Positions 50,956-59,966 of a DNA stretch of 64,000 nt are shown here, piece by piece; within the stretch, counting starts at the first letter, position 1; each line of letters starts with the position of its first letter. The position numbers and the translations under genes are program-made. The stretch spans positions 4,092,001-4,156,000 of the forward strand of contig NZ_JACCFL010000001.1 in assembly GCF_013410375.1 (NCBI RefSeq), read 5' to 3'. The stretch is from Leifsonia shinshuensis (GTDB taxonomy: Bacteria; Actinomycetota; Actinomycetes; Actinomycetales; Microbacteriaceae). Below the pieces are notes generated by a model, which saw nothing but the letters and a program-made list of their open reading frames with translations, searched no databases and was not told the DNA's origin.

Positions 50956-51099
50956 ATGAGCAGACACGAACGCGAGCGGGAGGCCGCCGCAGAAGCCCAG
51001 GCGCAGGCTCAGGCCGAGGCGGCGATCGAGGCGACGGAGACCGACGACACCGGGGTGGACGCGGACGAGGCGCTGGAGTCGGAGGAGGAGCCGGGCTGA
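50956..51099 (+). CDS. Small acidic protein of unknown function
   Basis: A 47-codon frame (MSRHERER, then Ala/Gln-rich QAQAQAE and an acidic tail DADEALESEEEPG) lies divergently from the thioesterase. Its charge pattern, basic N-terminal and very acidic C-terminal, is unlike random coding in this GC-rich DNA, which favours Arg/Pro/Gly. No ribosome site is obvious. It could be a real tiny protein. Confidence 0.45.
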   Translation: MSRHEREREAAAEAQAQAQAEAAIEATETDDTGVDADEALESEEEPG

Positions 51100-51127
51100 G
51101 GTCGGCTCAGCCGGGCTCGCGCCCCCG

Positions 51128-52072
51128 CTACGCCCCCGAGCCGACCGGGTCGGCGCCGTACTCGTCGCGGTAGTGCCGGACGAAGGCCGCCTCGGAGGAG
51201 AAGCCCCACTTCGCGGCCACGGTGCGGATCGTCTCGCCGGTGCTGGTGAGCTGGTCGTGCGCGCCGTTCAGCCGTGACCGGCGCAGGTAGGCTGTGGGGC
51301 CGACGCCGTCCGACTGGGAGTGGAAGGCGAGCACCAGCTCGCCGGTGGAGGCGCCGGCCGCGGAGGCGGCGTCCTCGATGGTGACCGGCGCCGCGGCATG
51401 GTCTCGCAGGTACTGCGCACCGACGCGGTACACACGGGCGCGGCGTTCGGCCGAGAGCCGGAGCTCGCGCCTGTCGCCCACCAGCCGGAAGGTCTCCAGG
51501 GCGGCGATGGCCAGCTGGCGGTAGGTCGTGGCGCGCATCGAGTCGTTGGAGAGCGCGCCCGTCCTGCGCTCCCGGCGGGCGACCTCCAGGGCCGCCAGCC
51601 AGTACGCCGCGCGCCGCGCGTTCACCGGCCGCGGGCCGTCGAACCTGAGCTCCAGGTCCTCCTGGGCGTAGAGGAGCCGGGCGGTGCGGGTGAGCTCGGG
51701 GATGCGGAACGCGACGGCGCGCCCCTCGGTGTCGGCCAGCCGGTGCACCGACGACTCGCCGGGCTGGAACACCACGGGCTCGGCGGCGAAGCTGCCGGTG
51801 TCCTCGCCGACCTCCCAGCCGCTCCCCGGCGTTCCGGTGGAGACCAGGAGCACGTCGGGGTCGACCACGCAGCGCAGCTCGCCGAGCATCGCGGCGTCGG
51901 CGAGTAGGAAGCGGTCGTCGCCGACCACGTGCTCGGCGTAGCCGGAGAAGCGGCGGCCGAGGTCGACCCGGCCGTAGTGGCCGGCCAGCCACTCCTGGGT
52001 CTCGTCGCGGTCGCGGGAGCGGAACCGGCGCTCGAAGTAGGTCGACGGCGTATGGTCTGTTGGTGATCCCAT
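51128..52072 (-). CDS. AraC-family regulator
   Basis: This 314-residue regulator has a variable N-terminal domain (about 1-200) and a C-terminal AraC helix-turn-helix pair (about 215-310: TIEDAASAAGASTGELVLAFHSQSDGVGPTAYLRRSRLNGAHDQL, TIRTVAAKWGFSSEAAFVRHYRDEYGADP). AraC proteins usually activate catabolic or stress genes. ATG 52072 has AGGAGG 9 nt upstream. It is divergent from the tandem GntR pair, with palindromes in the gap. Confidence 0.9.
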   Translation of the reverse strand: MGSPTDHTPSTYFERRFRSRDRDETQEWLAGHYGRVDLGRRFSGYAEHVVGDDRFLLADAAMLGELRCVVDPDVLLVSTGTPGSGWEVGEDTGSFAAEPVVFQPGESSVHRLADTEGRAVAFRIPELTRTARLLYAQEDLELRFDGPRPVNARRAAYWLAALEVARRERRTGALSNDSMRATTYRQLAIAALETFRLVGDRRELRLSAERRARVYRVGAQYLRDHAAAPVTIEDAASAAGASTGELVLAFHSQSDGVGPTAYLRRSRLNGAHDQLTSTGETIRTVAAKWGFSSEAAFVRHYRDEYGADPVGSGA

Positions 52073-52122
52073 CGGCGGAACCTCCTTGGTGCGGCTGATG
52101 CAAGCAGGTGCGCGAAGGGTTT

Positions 52123-52157
52123 GAGGGGTCCTGCGTACCCGAAACGCAGGACCCCTC
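52123..52157. repeat. Perfect 14-bp inverted repeat in the AraC-GntR gap
   Basis: GAGGGGTCCTGCGT (52123-52136) and ACGCAGGACCCCTC (52144-52157) are perfect inverted repeats with a 7-nt loop. A second pair CGACGGGC/GCCCGTCG (52157-52164, 52186-52193) follows and GAGGGGTC recurs at about 52198-52204, so this is a compound palindromic unit of about 80 bp. It could be an operator, a folded leader, or a dispersed REP-like element. Confidence 0.8.
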
Positions 52158-52277
52158 GACGGGCGCCCGACACCCGAATGCGGGAGCCCGTCGGGTGGAG
52201 GGGTCAGCGGGGGGCGGATCCCTCCCTGGGGGGAGTCTTCGGAACGGATGTGTTCCTAGGGGAAGCATACGTCGAAC

Positions 52278-52305
52278 TGGAACTTTAATCCACGTTGCAG
52301 TTCCA
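52278..52305 (+). promoter_or_regulatory. Palindromic operator candidate for the GntR pair
   Basis: TGGAACT (52278-52284) and AGTTCCA (52299-52305) are perfect inverted repeats with 14-bp spacing in a locally AT-rich patch, about 70 nt before the first GntR gene. The sequence suits an operator or promoter element; the regulator could be one of the two GntR proteins. Confidence 0.5.
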
Positions 52306-52374
52306 TTCATCCGGTCGACATCGCTACGATCGGGGTGGAGTGCCGCGTACTGCGTGCGCGAGAGAAGGTGTGTG

Positions 52375-53073
52375 ATGCCCGTCCCGGGGGTGTCGGAGGT
52401 CCGACAGACGCGCGTGCTGGCGCGCGACCGCGCCTACGAGGCGATCCGCGCCGCGATCCTGGACGGCACGCTCCATCCCGGCGAGCGCCTCGACGACGGC
52501 GAGCTGGAGGCGTGGCTCGGGATGTCGAAGACACCGATCCGGCAGGCCCTCCACGCGCTGACGGTCGAGGGGTTCGTCGAGACCGCCGCCCAGTCGTACA
52601 CCCGCGTGGTGGAGCCGCGCGTCGACGACGCCGTGCTGCACATGCAGACGATCGGCGTCTTCGTCCTCGGCGTGCTCGACCTCACCCTCGACGGCCTGGC
52701 CGCCGCCGACCGGGACGCCCTCATCGCCGACGTGGACCGGCTGATCGCCGGGCTGCGGGCCGCCGACCTGGAGGGCTCCATCGACGCCTCCCGACTGTTC
52801 TACACGCGCCTGATGGCGCTCTGCCCGAACCGGGTGCTGCTCCGGCTCGCCGAGCGGACGCTCGCGGCGAGGGCCTTCTACGTGGGCGTCGCCTATCGCG
52901 CGCTCGGGATCGACTGGCCGGAGGCCGCGCAGTCCTACGCCGCGCTGCGATCGGCCCTCGCGGCCGAGGATGCCCGGGCCGTCGCCGCGGCGGCCCGCGA
53001 GGTGTTCCGCATCGACGCGGTGCGGCCGGTGCGGCCGGCGCACGACTCCGCACGCGAGGGAGGGCGGGCCTGA
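52375..53073 (+). CDS. GntR-family regulator, FadR-like (first of a pair)
   Basis: This 232-residue regulator has a winged helix at about 15-80 (DRAYEAIRAAILDGTLHPGERLDDGELEAWLGMSKTPIRQALHALTVEGFVE) and an all-helical C-terminal domain of about 140 residues, shorter than the usual FCD ligand domain. The ATG at 52375 follows GAGAAGG. It shares clear similarity with the next gene over the whole length and overlaps it by 1 nt. No metabolic operon is adjacent to say what it senses. Confidence 0.9.
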   Translation: MPVPGVSEVRQTRVLARDRAYEAIRAAILDGTLHPGERLDDGELEAWLGMSKTPIRQALHALTVEGFVETAAQSYTRVVEPRVDDAVLHMQTIGVFVLGVLDLTLDGLAAADRDALIADVDRLIAGLRAADLEGSIDASRLFYTRLMALCPNRVLLRLAERTLAARAFYVGVAYRALGIDWPEAAQSYAALRSALAAEDARAVAAAAREVFRIDAVRPVRPAHDSAREGGRA

Positions 53074-53735
53074 TGCCGATCCCCCGCTCCCCCGAGCAGA
53101 GCGCGAGCCCGCGCGAGCTCGTCCGCGAGCGCGTGTACGCGCAGCTGAGGGAGGCCATCCTCTCCGGCGTGCTGCTGCCCGGCGAACGGCTCGACGAGGG
53201 CGAGCTGCGGGCCTGGCTCGGCGTCTCCGGGACGCCGATCCGGCAGGCGCTGCACACCCTCAGCCTGGAGGGCCTGGTCGACACGGCGCCGCAGTCGCAC
53301 TCCGCCGTCATCGCGCCGCGCCCCGAGGAGGCCCACGACACCCTCCAGACGCTCGGGGTGCTGGTCGTCGGCGCGACCATCCTGACGCTCCCGCAGCTCG
53401 GAGATGCGGACCGCGCGGCGCTCGCCGAGCTGGCGGCGGCCGTGACGGTCCAGCAGGAGCGCGGTGACATCCCGTCCATCTCGAAGGCGGCCGAGAACTA
53501 CTTCGGCTCCCTCGTCCGCCTCTGCCCGAACCCGGTGCTGAACGAGGTGATCGCGCAGGCCGCGCCCTCGCTCGGCTACCACGTCAACGTCACCTACCGG
53601 GCGCTGGACGCGGACCTCGCCCAGCTCGCCCGGGACTACACCGCGCTCTCCGCCGCACTGCTGGTCGAGGACGACGCGCGCGCGATCGACCTCACCAAGC
53701 GCATCTTCAGCATCGGGACGGCGCGCGCCGCCTGA
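53073..53735 (+). CDS. GntR-family regulator, paralogue of the preceding one
   Basis: This 220-residue protein has the same layout: winged helix with REAILSGVLLPGERLDEGELRAWLGVSGTPIRQALHTLSLEGLVD, then a short helical domain. Shared words include PGERLD-GELxAWLG and TPIRQALH. ATG overlaps the previous stop (TGATG), so the two are made together and may work as a heterodimer. It probably arose by tandem duplication. Confidence 0.9.
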   Translation: MPIPRSPEQSASPRELVRERVYAQLREAILSGVLLPGERLDEGELRAWLGVSGTPIRQALHTLSLEGLVDTAPQSHSAVIAPRPEEAHDTLQTLGVLVVGATILTLPQLGDADRAALAELAAAVTVQQERGDIPSISKAAENYFGSLVRLCPNPVLNEVIAQAAPSLGYHVNVTYRALDADLAQLARDYTALSAALLVEDDARAIDLTKRIFSIGTARAA

Positions 53736-53758
53736 TGCTTCCGGCCTAGGCTCGAGGC

Positions 53759-54451
53759 ATGGCCCACACCGACAGCTCCCGCCCGACCGCCCTCGTCACC
53801 GGAGCGTCCCGCGGCATCGGCCGGGCGATCGCCGTCGAGCTCGGGAGCACGCACCACATCCTGGTCGGCGGGCGGGACGCCGCGGCGGTGGACGCCGTGG
53901 TGGCGGCGCTGCCCTCGGCCGAGCCGTTCGTCGCCGAGCTGACGTCCGGCGCGCTTCCGCCCATCCCGGCACGGCTGGATGTGCTGGTGCTGTCCGCCGG
54001 GGTGGAGGACGGCGGCACCATCGCGGAGACCGGGGACGAGACCTGGCGGCACGTCTTCGAGGTGAACGTGTTCGCGGTCGCCGCGCTGCTGCGGGCGACA
54101 CTGCCCGCGCTGCGGGCCGCGGAGGGGCTGGTCGTCGCCATCAACAGCGGGTCGGGGCTGAGCAGCGGGCCGGGCGGCGGCGTCTACTCCGGGTCGAAGT
54201 TCGCGCTGCGCGCGCTCACCGACGCACTGCGGGAGGAGGAGCGCCCGAACGGCGTCCGCGTCACGAGCATCCACCCCGGCCGGGTCGACACCGACATGCA
54301 GCGCGCGCTGGTCGCCCGCGAGGGCCACGAGTACGACGCGACGTACACCATCACGCCGGAGATGGTCGCGGCCACCGTGCGCGTCGCCGTCGATCTGCCC
54401 AGCACCGGGATGGTGGAGGCGCTGACCGTGCGGCCGGTCCGGCGCCGCTGA
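53759..54451 (+). CDS. Short-chain dehydrogenase/reductase
   Basis: This 230-residue SDR has the Rossmann motif VTGASRGIGRAIAVEL (about 13-28), the structural NSGSGL strand and the catalytic YSGSK (Tyr-x-x-x-Lys) after Ser in the INSGSG segment. It probably interconverts an alcohol and ketone using NADPH. The ATG at 53759 is 6 nt after TAGGCT (53747-53752), so leaderless and separate from the GntR pair. Confidence 0.93.
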   Translation: MAHTDSSRPTALVTGASRGIGRAIAVELGSTHHILVGGRDAAAVDAVVAALPSAEPFVAELTSGALPPIPARLDVLVLSAGVEDGGTIAETGDETWRHVFEVNVFAVAALLRATLPALRAAEGLVVAINSGSGLSSGPGGGVYSGSKFALRALTDALREEERPNGVRVTSIHPGRVDTDMQRALVAREGHEYDATYTITPEMVAATVRVAVDLPSTGMVEALTVRPVRRR

Positions 54452-54559
54452 TCGCGCGTACCGACCCCGAACCCGGACTTTACGATCCCCGAACATTCGC
54501 CGACGAGGCTGTCCTCAGCCGGAAGAACCACCGGCGGCTTACCTGTGAACGGGAGAACC

Positions 54560-55294
54560 ATGTCCAGACGATCCATCGGCATCATCACGGCGGCGACCGC
54601 GGGAATCGCGTGCGCAGCCCTCATCGGCGGCCCGGCCCTGGCCGACACCCCGACGCCGACCCCGTCGCCGTCCGCGTCGCACGCGCCCAAGACACTCGCC
54701 CAACTCCAGGCGGCCGGCGCAAAGGCGACCAGCGACCGCGAGACCAAGATCACCGCGGCGATCGCGAAGGTGAACGCGGACACGTACCTCAGCTCGGGCG
54801 ACAAGTCCACGATCCTCGGGACGCTGAACGCCAACCTGGCCGCCATGAAGTCCTCGGCCTCGGCGATCGCCGCCGACACCACCACGACCCAGGCGGAGGC
54901 CGACCTCAAGAAGGTCTACGACGCGTACCGCGTGTACGCCGTCGCCCTCCCCCAGGCGCGGCTGGCCTCCGACGCGGACCGGCTGACCGGCACCACCATC
55001 CCCAAGCTCACCACGCAGCAGTCGACCCTCGCCGGCCTGCTCTCGGGCAAGGACAAGGCGAAGTCGACCCCGGCGCTGCAGTCCGAGCTCAGCGACCTGG
55101 GCTCGCAGCTCTCCACGGCATCGCACGACGCGAGCGGCGTCGCGGCCGCGGCCCTGGCGGTGACGCCGAGCGCGTACGACGCCAACCACTCGGCCCTCTC
55201 GTCGGCGAAGTCCTCGCTCGCCTCGGCCCGGGCGGCCGTGAAGAAGGCGCAGGCCGACGCGAAGGCGATCAGGCAGGCGCTGAAGAAGAAGTAG
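54560..55294 (+). CDS. Secreted Ala/Lys-rich helical protein
   Basis: This 244-residue protein has a signal peptide (MSRRSIGIITAATAGIACAALIGGPALAD), a Pro/Thr/Ser linker (TPTPTPSPSAS) and a long region rich in Ala, Lys, Ser and Thr with heptad-like patterns, ending KAQADAKAIRQALKKK. It is probably a helical surface or periplasmic-side protein; no enzymatic motif is seen. Start ATG 54560 follows GGGAGA. Its 3' end overlaps the convergent GNAT gene by 26 nt. Confidence 0.8.
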   Translation: MSRRSIGIITAATAGIACAALIGGPALADTPTPTPSPSASHAPKTLAQLQAAGAKATSDRETKITAAIAKVNADTYLSSGDKSTILGTLNANLAAMKSSASAIAADTTTTQAEADLKKVYDAYRVYAVALPQARLASDADRLTGTTIPKLTTQQSTLAGLLSGKDKAKSTPALQSELSDLGSQLSTASHDASGVAAAALAVTPSAYDANHSALSSAKSSLASARAAVKKAQADAKAIRQALKKK

Positions 55295-55874
55295 TCGCGA
55301 CGGGCGGCCACCCCGCGGGAGGAAACTCCCCCGCGGGGGGCCACTCCGCGGCGAGCACGGACCAGACCTGCTTGTCGTGGAACACGCCGCCCACCGGCCA
55401 GGCCTCGCGGAGGACGCCCTCCAGGGTCATCCCGAGGCGGCGCGCGACGGCGGCGCTGCGGTCGTTGTCGCTGCGGCAGCGCCACTCGGCGCGGTGCATG
55501 CCGCGGACGACGAACGCGTACTCCAGCAGGTCGCGCACGGCGCTCGTGATGTGCCCCCGGCCTTCGGCGGCCGGCTCCAGCCAGCAGCCGACCTCGAAGA
55601 CGCCCGTCGCCGGCACGAAGTCGACGAACATGACCCCGCCGACGAGCGTGCCGTCCGCCCAGATGCCGTAGATGCCCGCGCCCTCCCGTGCGGCCCGGTC
55701 GGCGTACCGGCCGAGCGTGGCGCGGGCGCCCGCGACGTCCTCGGTGACGAACGACGGCCCCACCCAGGGGCGGATGTGCTCCCTGGCGCGGTCGAGATGG
55801 GCGGCGAACTCCTCCGCCATCCACGGCTCGAGGGGTTTCAGCTGCGCGCCGGAGGCGAGGGTCTTCGCGAACAT
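55269..55874 (-). CDS. GNAT-family N-acetyltransferase (RimJ/L-like)
   Basis: This 201-residue protein has the acetyl-CoA binding segment WLEPAAEGRGHITSAVRDLLEYAF and the later ECR-like WRCRSDNDRSAAVARRLGM, typical of RimJ/RimL-type acetyltransferases acting on ribosomal proteins or small molecules. ATG 55874 lies 6 nt after TAGCGT, a leaderless form. The last 25 residues (Pro/Ala/Thr-rich) lie outside the family core and overlap the opposite gene by 26 nt. Confidence 0.9.
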   Translation of the reverse strand: MFAKTLASGAQLKPLEPWMAEEFAAHLDRAREHIRPWVGPSFVTEDVAGARATLGRYADRAAREGAGIYGIWADGTLVGGVMFVDFVPATGVFEVGCWLEPAAEGRGHITSAVRDLLEYAFVVRGMHRAEWRCRSDNDRSAAVARRLGMTLEGVLREAWPVGGVFHDKQVWSVLAAEWPPAGEFPPAGWPPVATTSSSAPA

Positions 55875-55903
55875 GGGGACACGCTACAGGGGCGGCGCAC
55901 CTG

Positions 55904-56419
55904 TCAGCGCAGCGTCCGCAGGTCGAACGCCCAGGCGTTGACCGTGATCGGCACGCCCTTCGGGTACTCGAAGTCCTCGACGCCCGTGTTCACGAAGCCG
56001 GCCGAGCGGGCGAGCGCGTTGGAGGCGATGTTGTCCACGCGCGGGAAGGCGAACATGGTGTCCCGCTCGCCCCTCAGCGCGGCGTGCTCGAGCAGGAGGC
56101 GGATCGCCCGGTGAGCGTAACCGCGACGCTGAAACGGCACGAACACGAACCACCCGCACTCGTACACGGCCCGACCGTTGTGGTCGATCTGCCAGTAGGC
56201 CGCCGCGCCGACCGCGTCGCCTGCCGCGTCGGACCAGACCGTGAACGGCGAGATGGTTCCGTCCGCCTGCCCGCGGAGGAAGCGCTCGTGGCGGTTGCGA
56301 ACGACCTCCTCCGGCTGGGGGCCGCCCAGGAACGTCGTCATGTCGGCGGCGTTGTTCCGCAGCTCCACGGCGAGGTCGGCCTCGGTCCACGGTCGCAGCC
56401 GCACTCGGTCATCCCCCAT
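55904..56419 (-). CDS. GNAT-family N-acetyltransferase
   Basis: This 171-residue acetyltransferase has VFVPFQRRGYAHRAIRLLLEHA (acetyl-CoA motif A, RxxGxA) and FAFPRVDNIASNALARSAGF (motif B). It starts with TLRLRPWTEADL-like sequence, typical of the small-molecule acetylating group. ATG 56419 lies 7 nt after TAGTGT, leaderless. It and the other GNAT share orientation but have separate promoters. Confidence 0.92.
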   Translation of the reverse strand: MGDDRVRLRPWTEADLAVELRNNAADMTTFLGGPQPEEVVRNRHERFLRGQADGTISPFTVWSDAAGDAVGAAAYWQIDHNGRAVYECGWFVFVPFQRRGYAHRAIRLLLEHAALRGERDTMFAFPRVDNIASNALARSAGFVNTGVEDFEYPKGVPITVNAWAFDLRTLR

Positions 56420-56461
56420 GCGGCGAACACTACACGGGGGTCGTCGAAGACCGCATTCCCC

Positions 56462-58020
56462 CTAGAACCGCGCGCCGCGCCGCAGGTGCCGAGGGCGCGA
56501 GTCGGGGTCCACGACGATCCGGTAGAGCGGTTCCGCCCAGAGCCGCTGCATCCACGTCACTGGTTCGATGCGGTGGCGTCGCGCCTGGCCGCGCGGGCGG
56601 GGCGAGCGCCGTCCCGAACGGTGCCAGGCGTCGAGCGCGTCGCTGCTCTCCGTCCAGAGCGCCAGCCCGTCGCCGCCATCCCCGAGCCGTGGGTCATCGG
56701 GGCCCAGACCGAGGTGCTCGGCCCAGAGCTGCGTACGGAGGTCGCGCGCGACGTCCGCTCCGACGACCGCGCAGGTGAGCTCGCTGTCCGTGGTCCAGGA
56801 GCGCAGGTTGAAGTTGTCGGAGCCGCACGTCATCCAGGCGTCGTCGATGATGCAGATCTTCGCGTGCACGTAGATCGGCGTGCCTGCGTCGTTCTCGAGG
56901 TCGAACACCCCGACCCGGCCGGGCGCCGCCCGCCGGAGCATGGAGACCGCCCGGTGCTGACCGAGGCGGCCGGGCGGCCCCGAGATGCCGCCGTCGTCGT
57001 CCGGGTAGCGCGGCACCGCGACGATCACCTGCAGCGCCGGGTTCGACCGGAGCGCCTGCGCGATCCCGGCGACGACCTCCCTCGACCAGAGGAACTGGTC
57101 CTCGATGTAGATGAAGGAGCGCGCCCGGGCGAAAGCTTTGAGGTAGGCGCGCGCGATGCTGCGCTCCCCCTTGGGCGCGAACGGGAACGGCGGCCGTTTC
57201 GGGGCGTACGTCCGCAGCACCTGCACCGCGTGCTCCCCGGCCGTCGGCGGCGGCGGGGCCGCCTCGGGGAGCGGCTTCGGATGCCGTGGCATGTCGGCGA
57301 GACGCTGCACGAGCATCCGGTAGGGTTGCGATGGTCCAGCGGGTGCGGGTCGTTCCAGCGTTCGGAGAACGTGTCCAGCAGGTCGCCGACCACCGGTCCG
57401 CGCAGTTCGAGCGCGGCGTCGTGCCAGGGCGGCCGCTCGCCGTAGCGCCGGTCGATCTCCAGCGCCTGGGGGTCCCCGGCGTGCCGGATGTCGTCCCGGC
57501 GGCTGTGGCAGAGGTCGATCCCGCCGACGAACGCGACGTCCCGCGCCGGGTCGTGCGTGTGCCGGATGACGAAGAGCTTCTGATGGTGCGACCCGAAGGC
57601 GCGCACCCGCTGGTCGAGCAGGACCTCGCCGCCGGCGTCGTTGATCTCGCGGCCCAGCAGCGCGTTCGACAGTCCGCTCATGCGCCCGCGGATGCGTTCG
57701 CCGTGCGACCGCCACACCAGGCCGCGCACCTCGACGCCCGCTCGCGCGATGTCCGCCAGCAGCTCGCCGATCGTCGGGCCGCCGGGCAGCAGCAACTCGT
57801 CCTTGTCGCCGCGCCAGTCGGTGAAGAAGACCCGGTCGCCGGGCTCCAACGCCGACAGCTCCTCGTGCAGCCGGGCGAAGTAGGTCGCGCCGTGGACGAG
57901 GGGCCGCACCAGGTTGCCGTCCGACCAGGACGCGGACCCGGAGGGCCCGGCCTGCACAGCGGACGCCGGGTTGCCCCGCTCGGCTCGGCTCAGGAACCAA
58001 TCGGAGGCGTCGTTCGGCAC
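56462..58020 (-). pseudogene. Phospholipase D, broken by a 1-nt frameshift
   Basis: The intact protein would have 519 residues and two HKD motifs. Upstream part: VPNDASDWFLSRAERG, then HHQKLFVIRH (first HxK) and FSERWNDPHPLDHRNP. Downstream part, in another frame: YRMLVQRLADMPRHPK, and VHAKICIIDDAWMTCGSDNFNLRSW (second HxK). The break lies at about 57322-57325, where one base is missing between NP and YRML. Start GTG 58020 has TACAGT 7 nt upstream, so the gene was leaderless. It either recently lost function or the base is a sequence error; both halves are otherwise well preserved. Confidence 0.8.
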
Positions 58021-58060
58021 GGTACGCACTGTACGCCCGAGAGCGGCGCGCGCACCGTCG

Positions 58061-59857
58061 CTACTCGCCCGGCTCCGTTCCGGACAGCGCGACCGCCGCA
58101 TCCGCGTACGGCACGCTGCCGTCGCCCGCCAGGAACAGCGGATCGGCGGTGTCGAAGGGGACGTCCTCCCGCGACGCCTCCACCGCCGCCATGCTGCGCG
58201 GCAGGTCGAACGGGAGCGTGGCCGTGAACGGGGCGCCGCCGGCGACGGCGTCCACGATCACCTGGTCGCTCGCGCCGAAGTGGCCCACGATCGCGGCAGC
58301 CGTCGGCGCCAGCGCCGTCAGCACCGCGGGGCGCTCCAGGTAGACGAACAGCACGACCGGCAGCCGCTCCGCCAGCTCGCGGAGGTGCGCGACGGTCTCC
58401 CCCGGGAACTCCAGGCTCCCGGTCCGGAAGTAGTCGCCCAGCGGGCTCCCCGGGTCGGACTGCCACGGCGAATCCAGCTGGACCAGGGCGACATCGGCGT
58501 CCGCGGGAGCGTCGACCGGCACGAAGTCGTGCTCCGTCCGGGACAAGTCGACACCCTCCGCGTACACCCGCGTGAGCGCCGGCAGCGGCAGGGTGCCGGG
58601 ACGCTCGCCGCCGAGGAACACCATCGCGTCGGTCTGCGCGCGCACCCCCTTGGCCGCCAAGTCCGGGTCGGAGCCGACCGCGCGCGCGTGGTCGAGATCG
58701 ACGAAGCGGTTCTCGAACAGCCCGAGCCGGAACTTCTCGAGCAGGAGCCGTTCGACCGACGCGTCGATCCGGTCCTCCGGGACCAGTCCGTCGCGCACGA
58801 CCCGCGTCAGCTCCTCGGTCAGCGTGTCGCCGCCGAACTGGTCGATGCCGTTGGTGATCGCCCGGGCGAGTCGCTCCTCGATCGTGAGGTCCTCCACACC
58901 GTACGCGTTCGGACCGAACGTCGTGCCCTCGATCGTGGCGGTGCCGACGACGTTCCAGTCGCTCATCACGATCCCGCGGTAGCCGAGCCGCCCGCGCAGC
59001 AGGTCGCGCACCACCGGCGCATTGAACGCGAAGCCGACCTCCTCCCAGTCCGTCCCGAGCGGGCGGCCGTAGTAGGTCATGACCTGGGTGACGCCGTCCG
59101 CGATCGCGTCGACGAACGGCTGGAGGTGCAGCTCCTGCCGGCCGCCCGGATAGACCTGGTCGGGGAAGCGGGAGTCCACGGCGTCGTTGCCGTCCTTCTG
59201 CGGGCCGCCGCCCGGGAAGTGCTTGAGCACGGCCGCCACGCTGCCGGCCCCGAGCGCGGGGCCGCCGCGGAGGCCCGCGATGAACGCGCGGGTCAGCTCC
59301 GACACGACGCGGACGTCCTCCCCGAACGTGCCGAACCCGCGGCTCCAGCGCGGCTCGGTGTACAGGTCCGCCATCGGTCCCAGGTAGACGCGGATGCCCA
59401 TCGCCAGGAACTCCCGGCGGACGGTGTCGCCGAACTCCTGTGCGCGGTCCGGGTCGCCGATCGCGCCCAGCCCGGTGGGCTCCGGCCACTTGGACAGCTC
59501 GTCGATCGACTGCCCGGTGAAGGGCGTGCTGCGGTAACCGTTGCGCGGGTCCGACGAGAAGGTGATCGGGATGCCGAGCCGGGTGTCGGCCGCCCACTCC
59601 TGCAGGCGGTTTGTCCAGGCGGCGACCTCGACGGCACTGGTGCCGTTGAGGATGTTGAAGTGCGAGATGCGCTTGCCGGACACGTCACCGCGGGCGACCT
59701 CGTCCGCACGCTCGACGCTGAAGCCGACGGACGATGGCAGCTCCGACTGCGGGTGGAACAGCAGGCCCGCCTTCTCCTCCAGGGTCATCCGCGGGAGCAG
59801 GTCGGCGGTGCGCTGTTCCGGTGTCAGGGCGCGGTCGAGATAGTCAGGGGTGGTCAT
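58061..59857 (-). CDS. GH3-family beta-glycosidase
   Basis: This 598-residue protein has a GH3 N-terminal barrel (about 1-360) with KHFPGGGPQKDGND and the nucleophile Asp300 in GIVMSDWN, then a C-terminal alpha/beta sandwich. It has no signal peptide, so acts in the cytoplasm on beta-glucosides or xylosides or related fragments brought in by transporters. The ABC importer upstream (same strand) has a polyamine-type binding protein, so it need not be linked. ATG 59857 was chosen as the clear family start. Confidence 0.93.
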   Translation of the reverse strand: MTTPDYLDRALTPEQRTADLLPRMTLEEKAGLLFHPQSELPSSVGFSVERADEVARGDVSGKRISHFNILNGTSAVEVAAWTNRLQEWAADTRLGIPITFSSDPRNGYRSTPFTGQSIDELSKWPEPTGLGAIGDPDRAQEFGDTVRREFLAMGIRVYLGPMADLYTEPRWSRGFGTFGEDVRVVSELTRAFIAGLRGGPALGAGSVAAVLKHFPGGGPQKDGNDAVDSRFPDQVYPGGRQELHLQPFVDAIADGVTQVMTYYGRPLGTDWEEVGFAFNAPVVRDLLRGRLGYRGIVMSDWNVVGTATIEGTTFGPNAYGVEDLTIEERLARAITNGIDQFGGDTLTEELTRVVRDGLVPEDRIDASVERLLLEKFRLGLFENRFVDLDHARAVGSDPDLAAKGVRAQTDAMVFLGGERPGTLPLPALTRVYAEGVDLSRTEHDFVPVDAPADADVALVQLDSPWQSDPGSPLGDYFRTGSLEFPGETVAHLRELAERLPVVLFVYLERPAVLTALAPTAAAIVGHFGASDQVIVDAVAGGAPFTATLPFDLPRSMAAVEASREDVPFDTADPLFLAGDGSVPYADAAVALSGTEPGE

Positions 59858-59910
59858 GGGTGATCACTTTCCGGGCTGGGCGCCGGGGCGCTGGTGGTTG
59901 ACCGTCCGTT

Positions 59911-59957
59911 CCGGAGTTGTGTACGCGACACGCGGGTGTGAGCGTGCACAACTCCGG
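59911..59957. repeat. 16-bp inverted repeat between the importer and the glycosidase
   Basis: CCGGAGTTGTGTACGC (59911-59926) pairs with GCGTGCACAACTCCGG (59942-59957) with one mismatch around 15 nt. It lies downstream of the ABC ATPase stop and upstream of the GH3 start, so it could be a terminator for the importer or an operator of the glycosidase. Its ACTCCGG ends match the tandem units at 7200-7452. Confidence 0.7.
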
Positions 59958-59966
59958 GATCGATGG

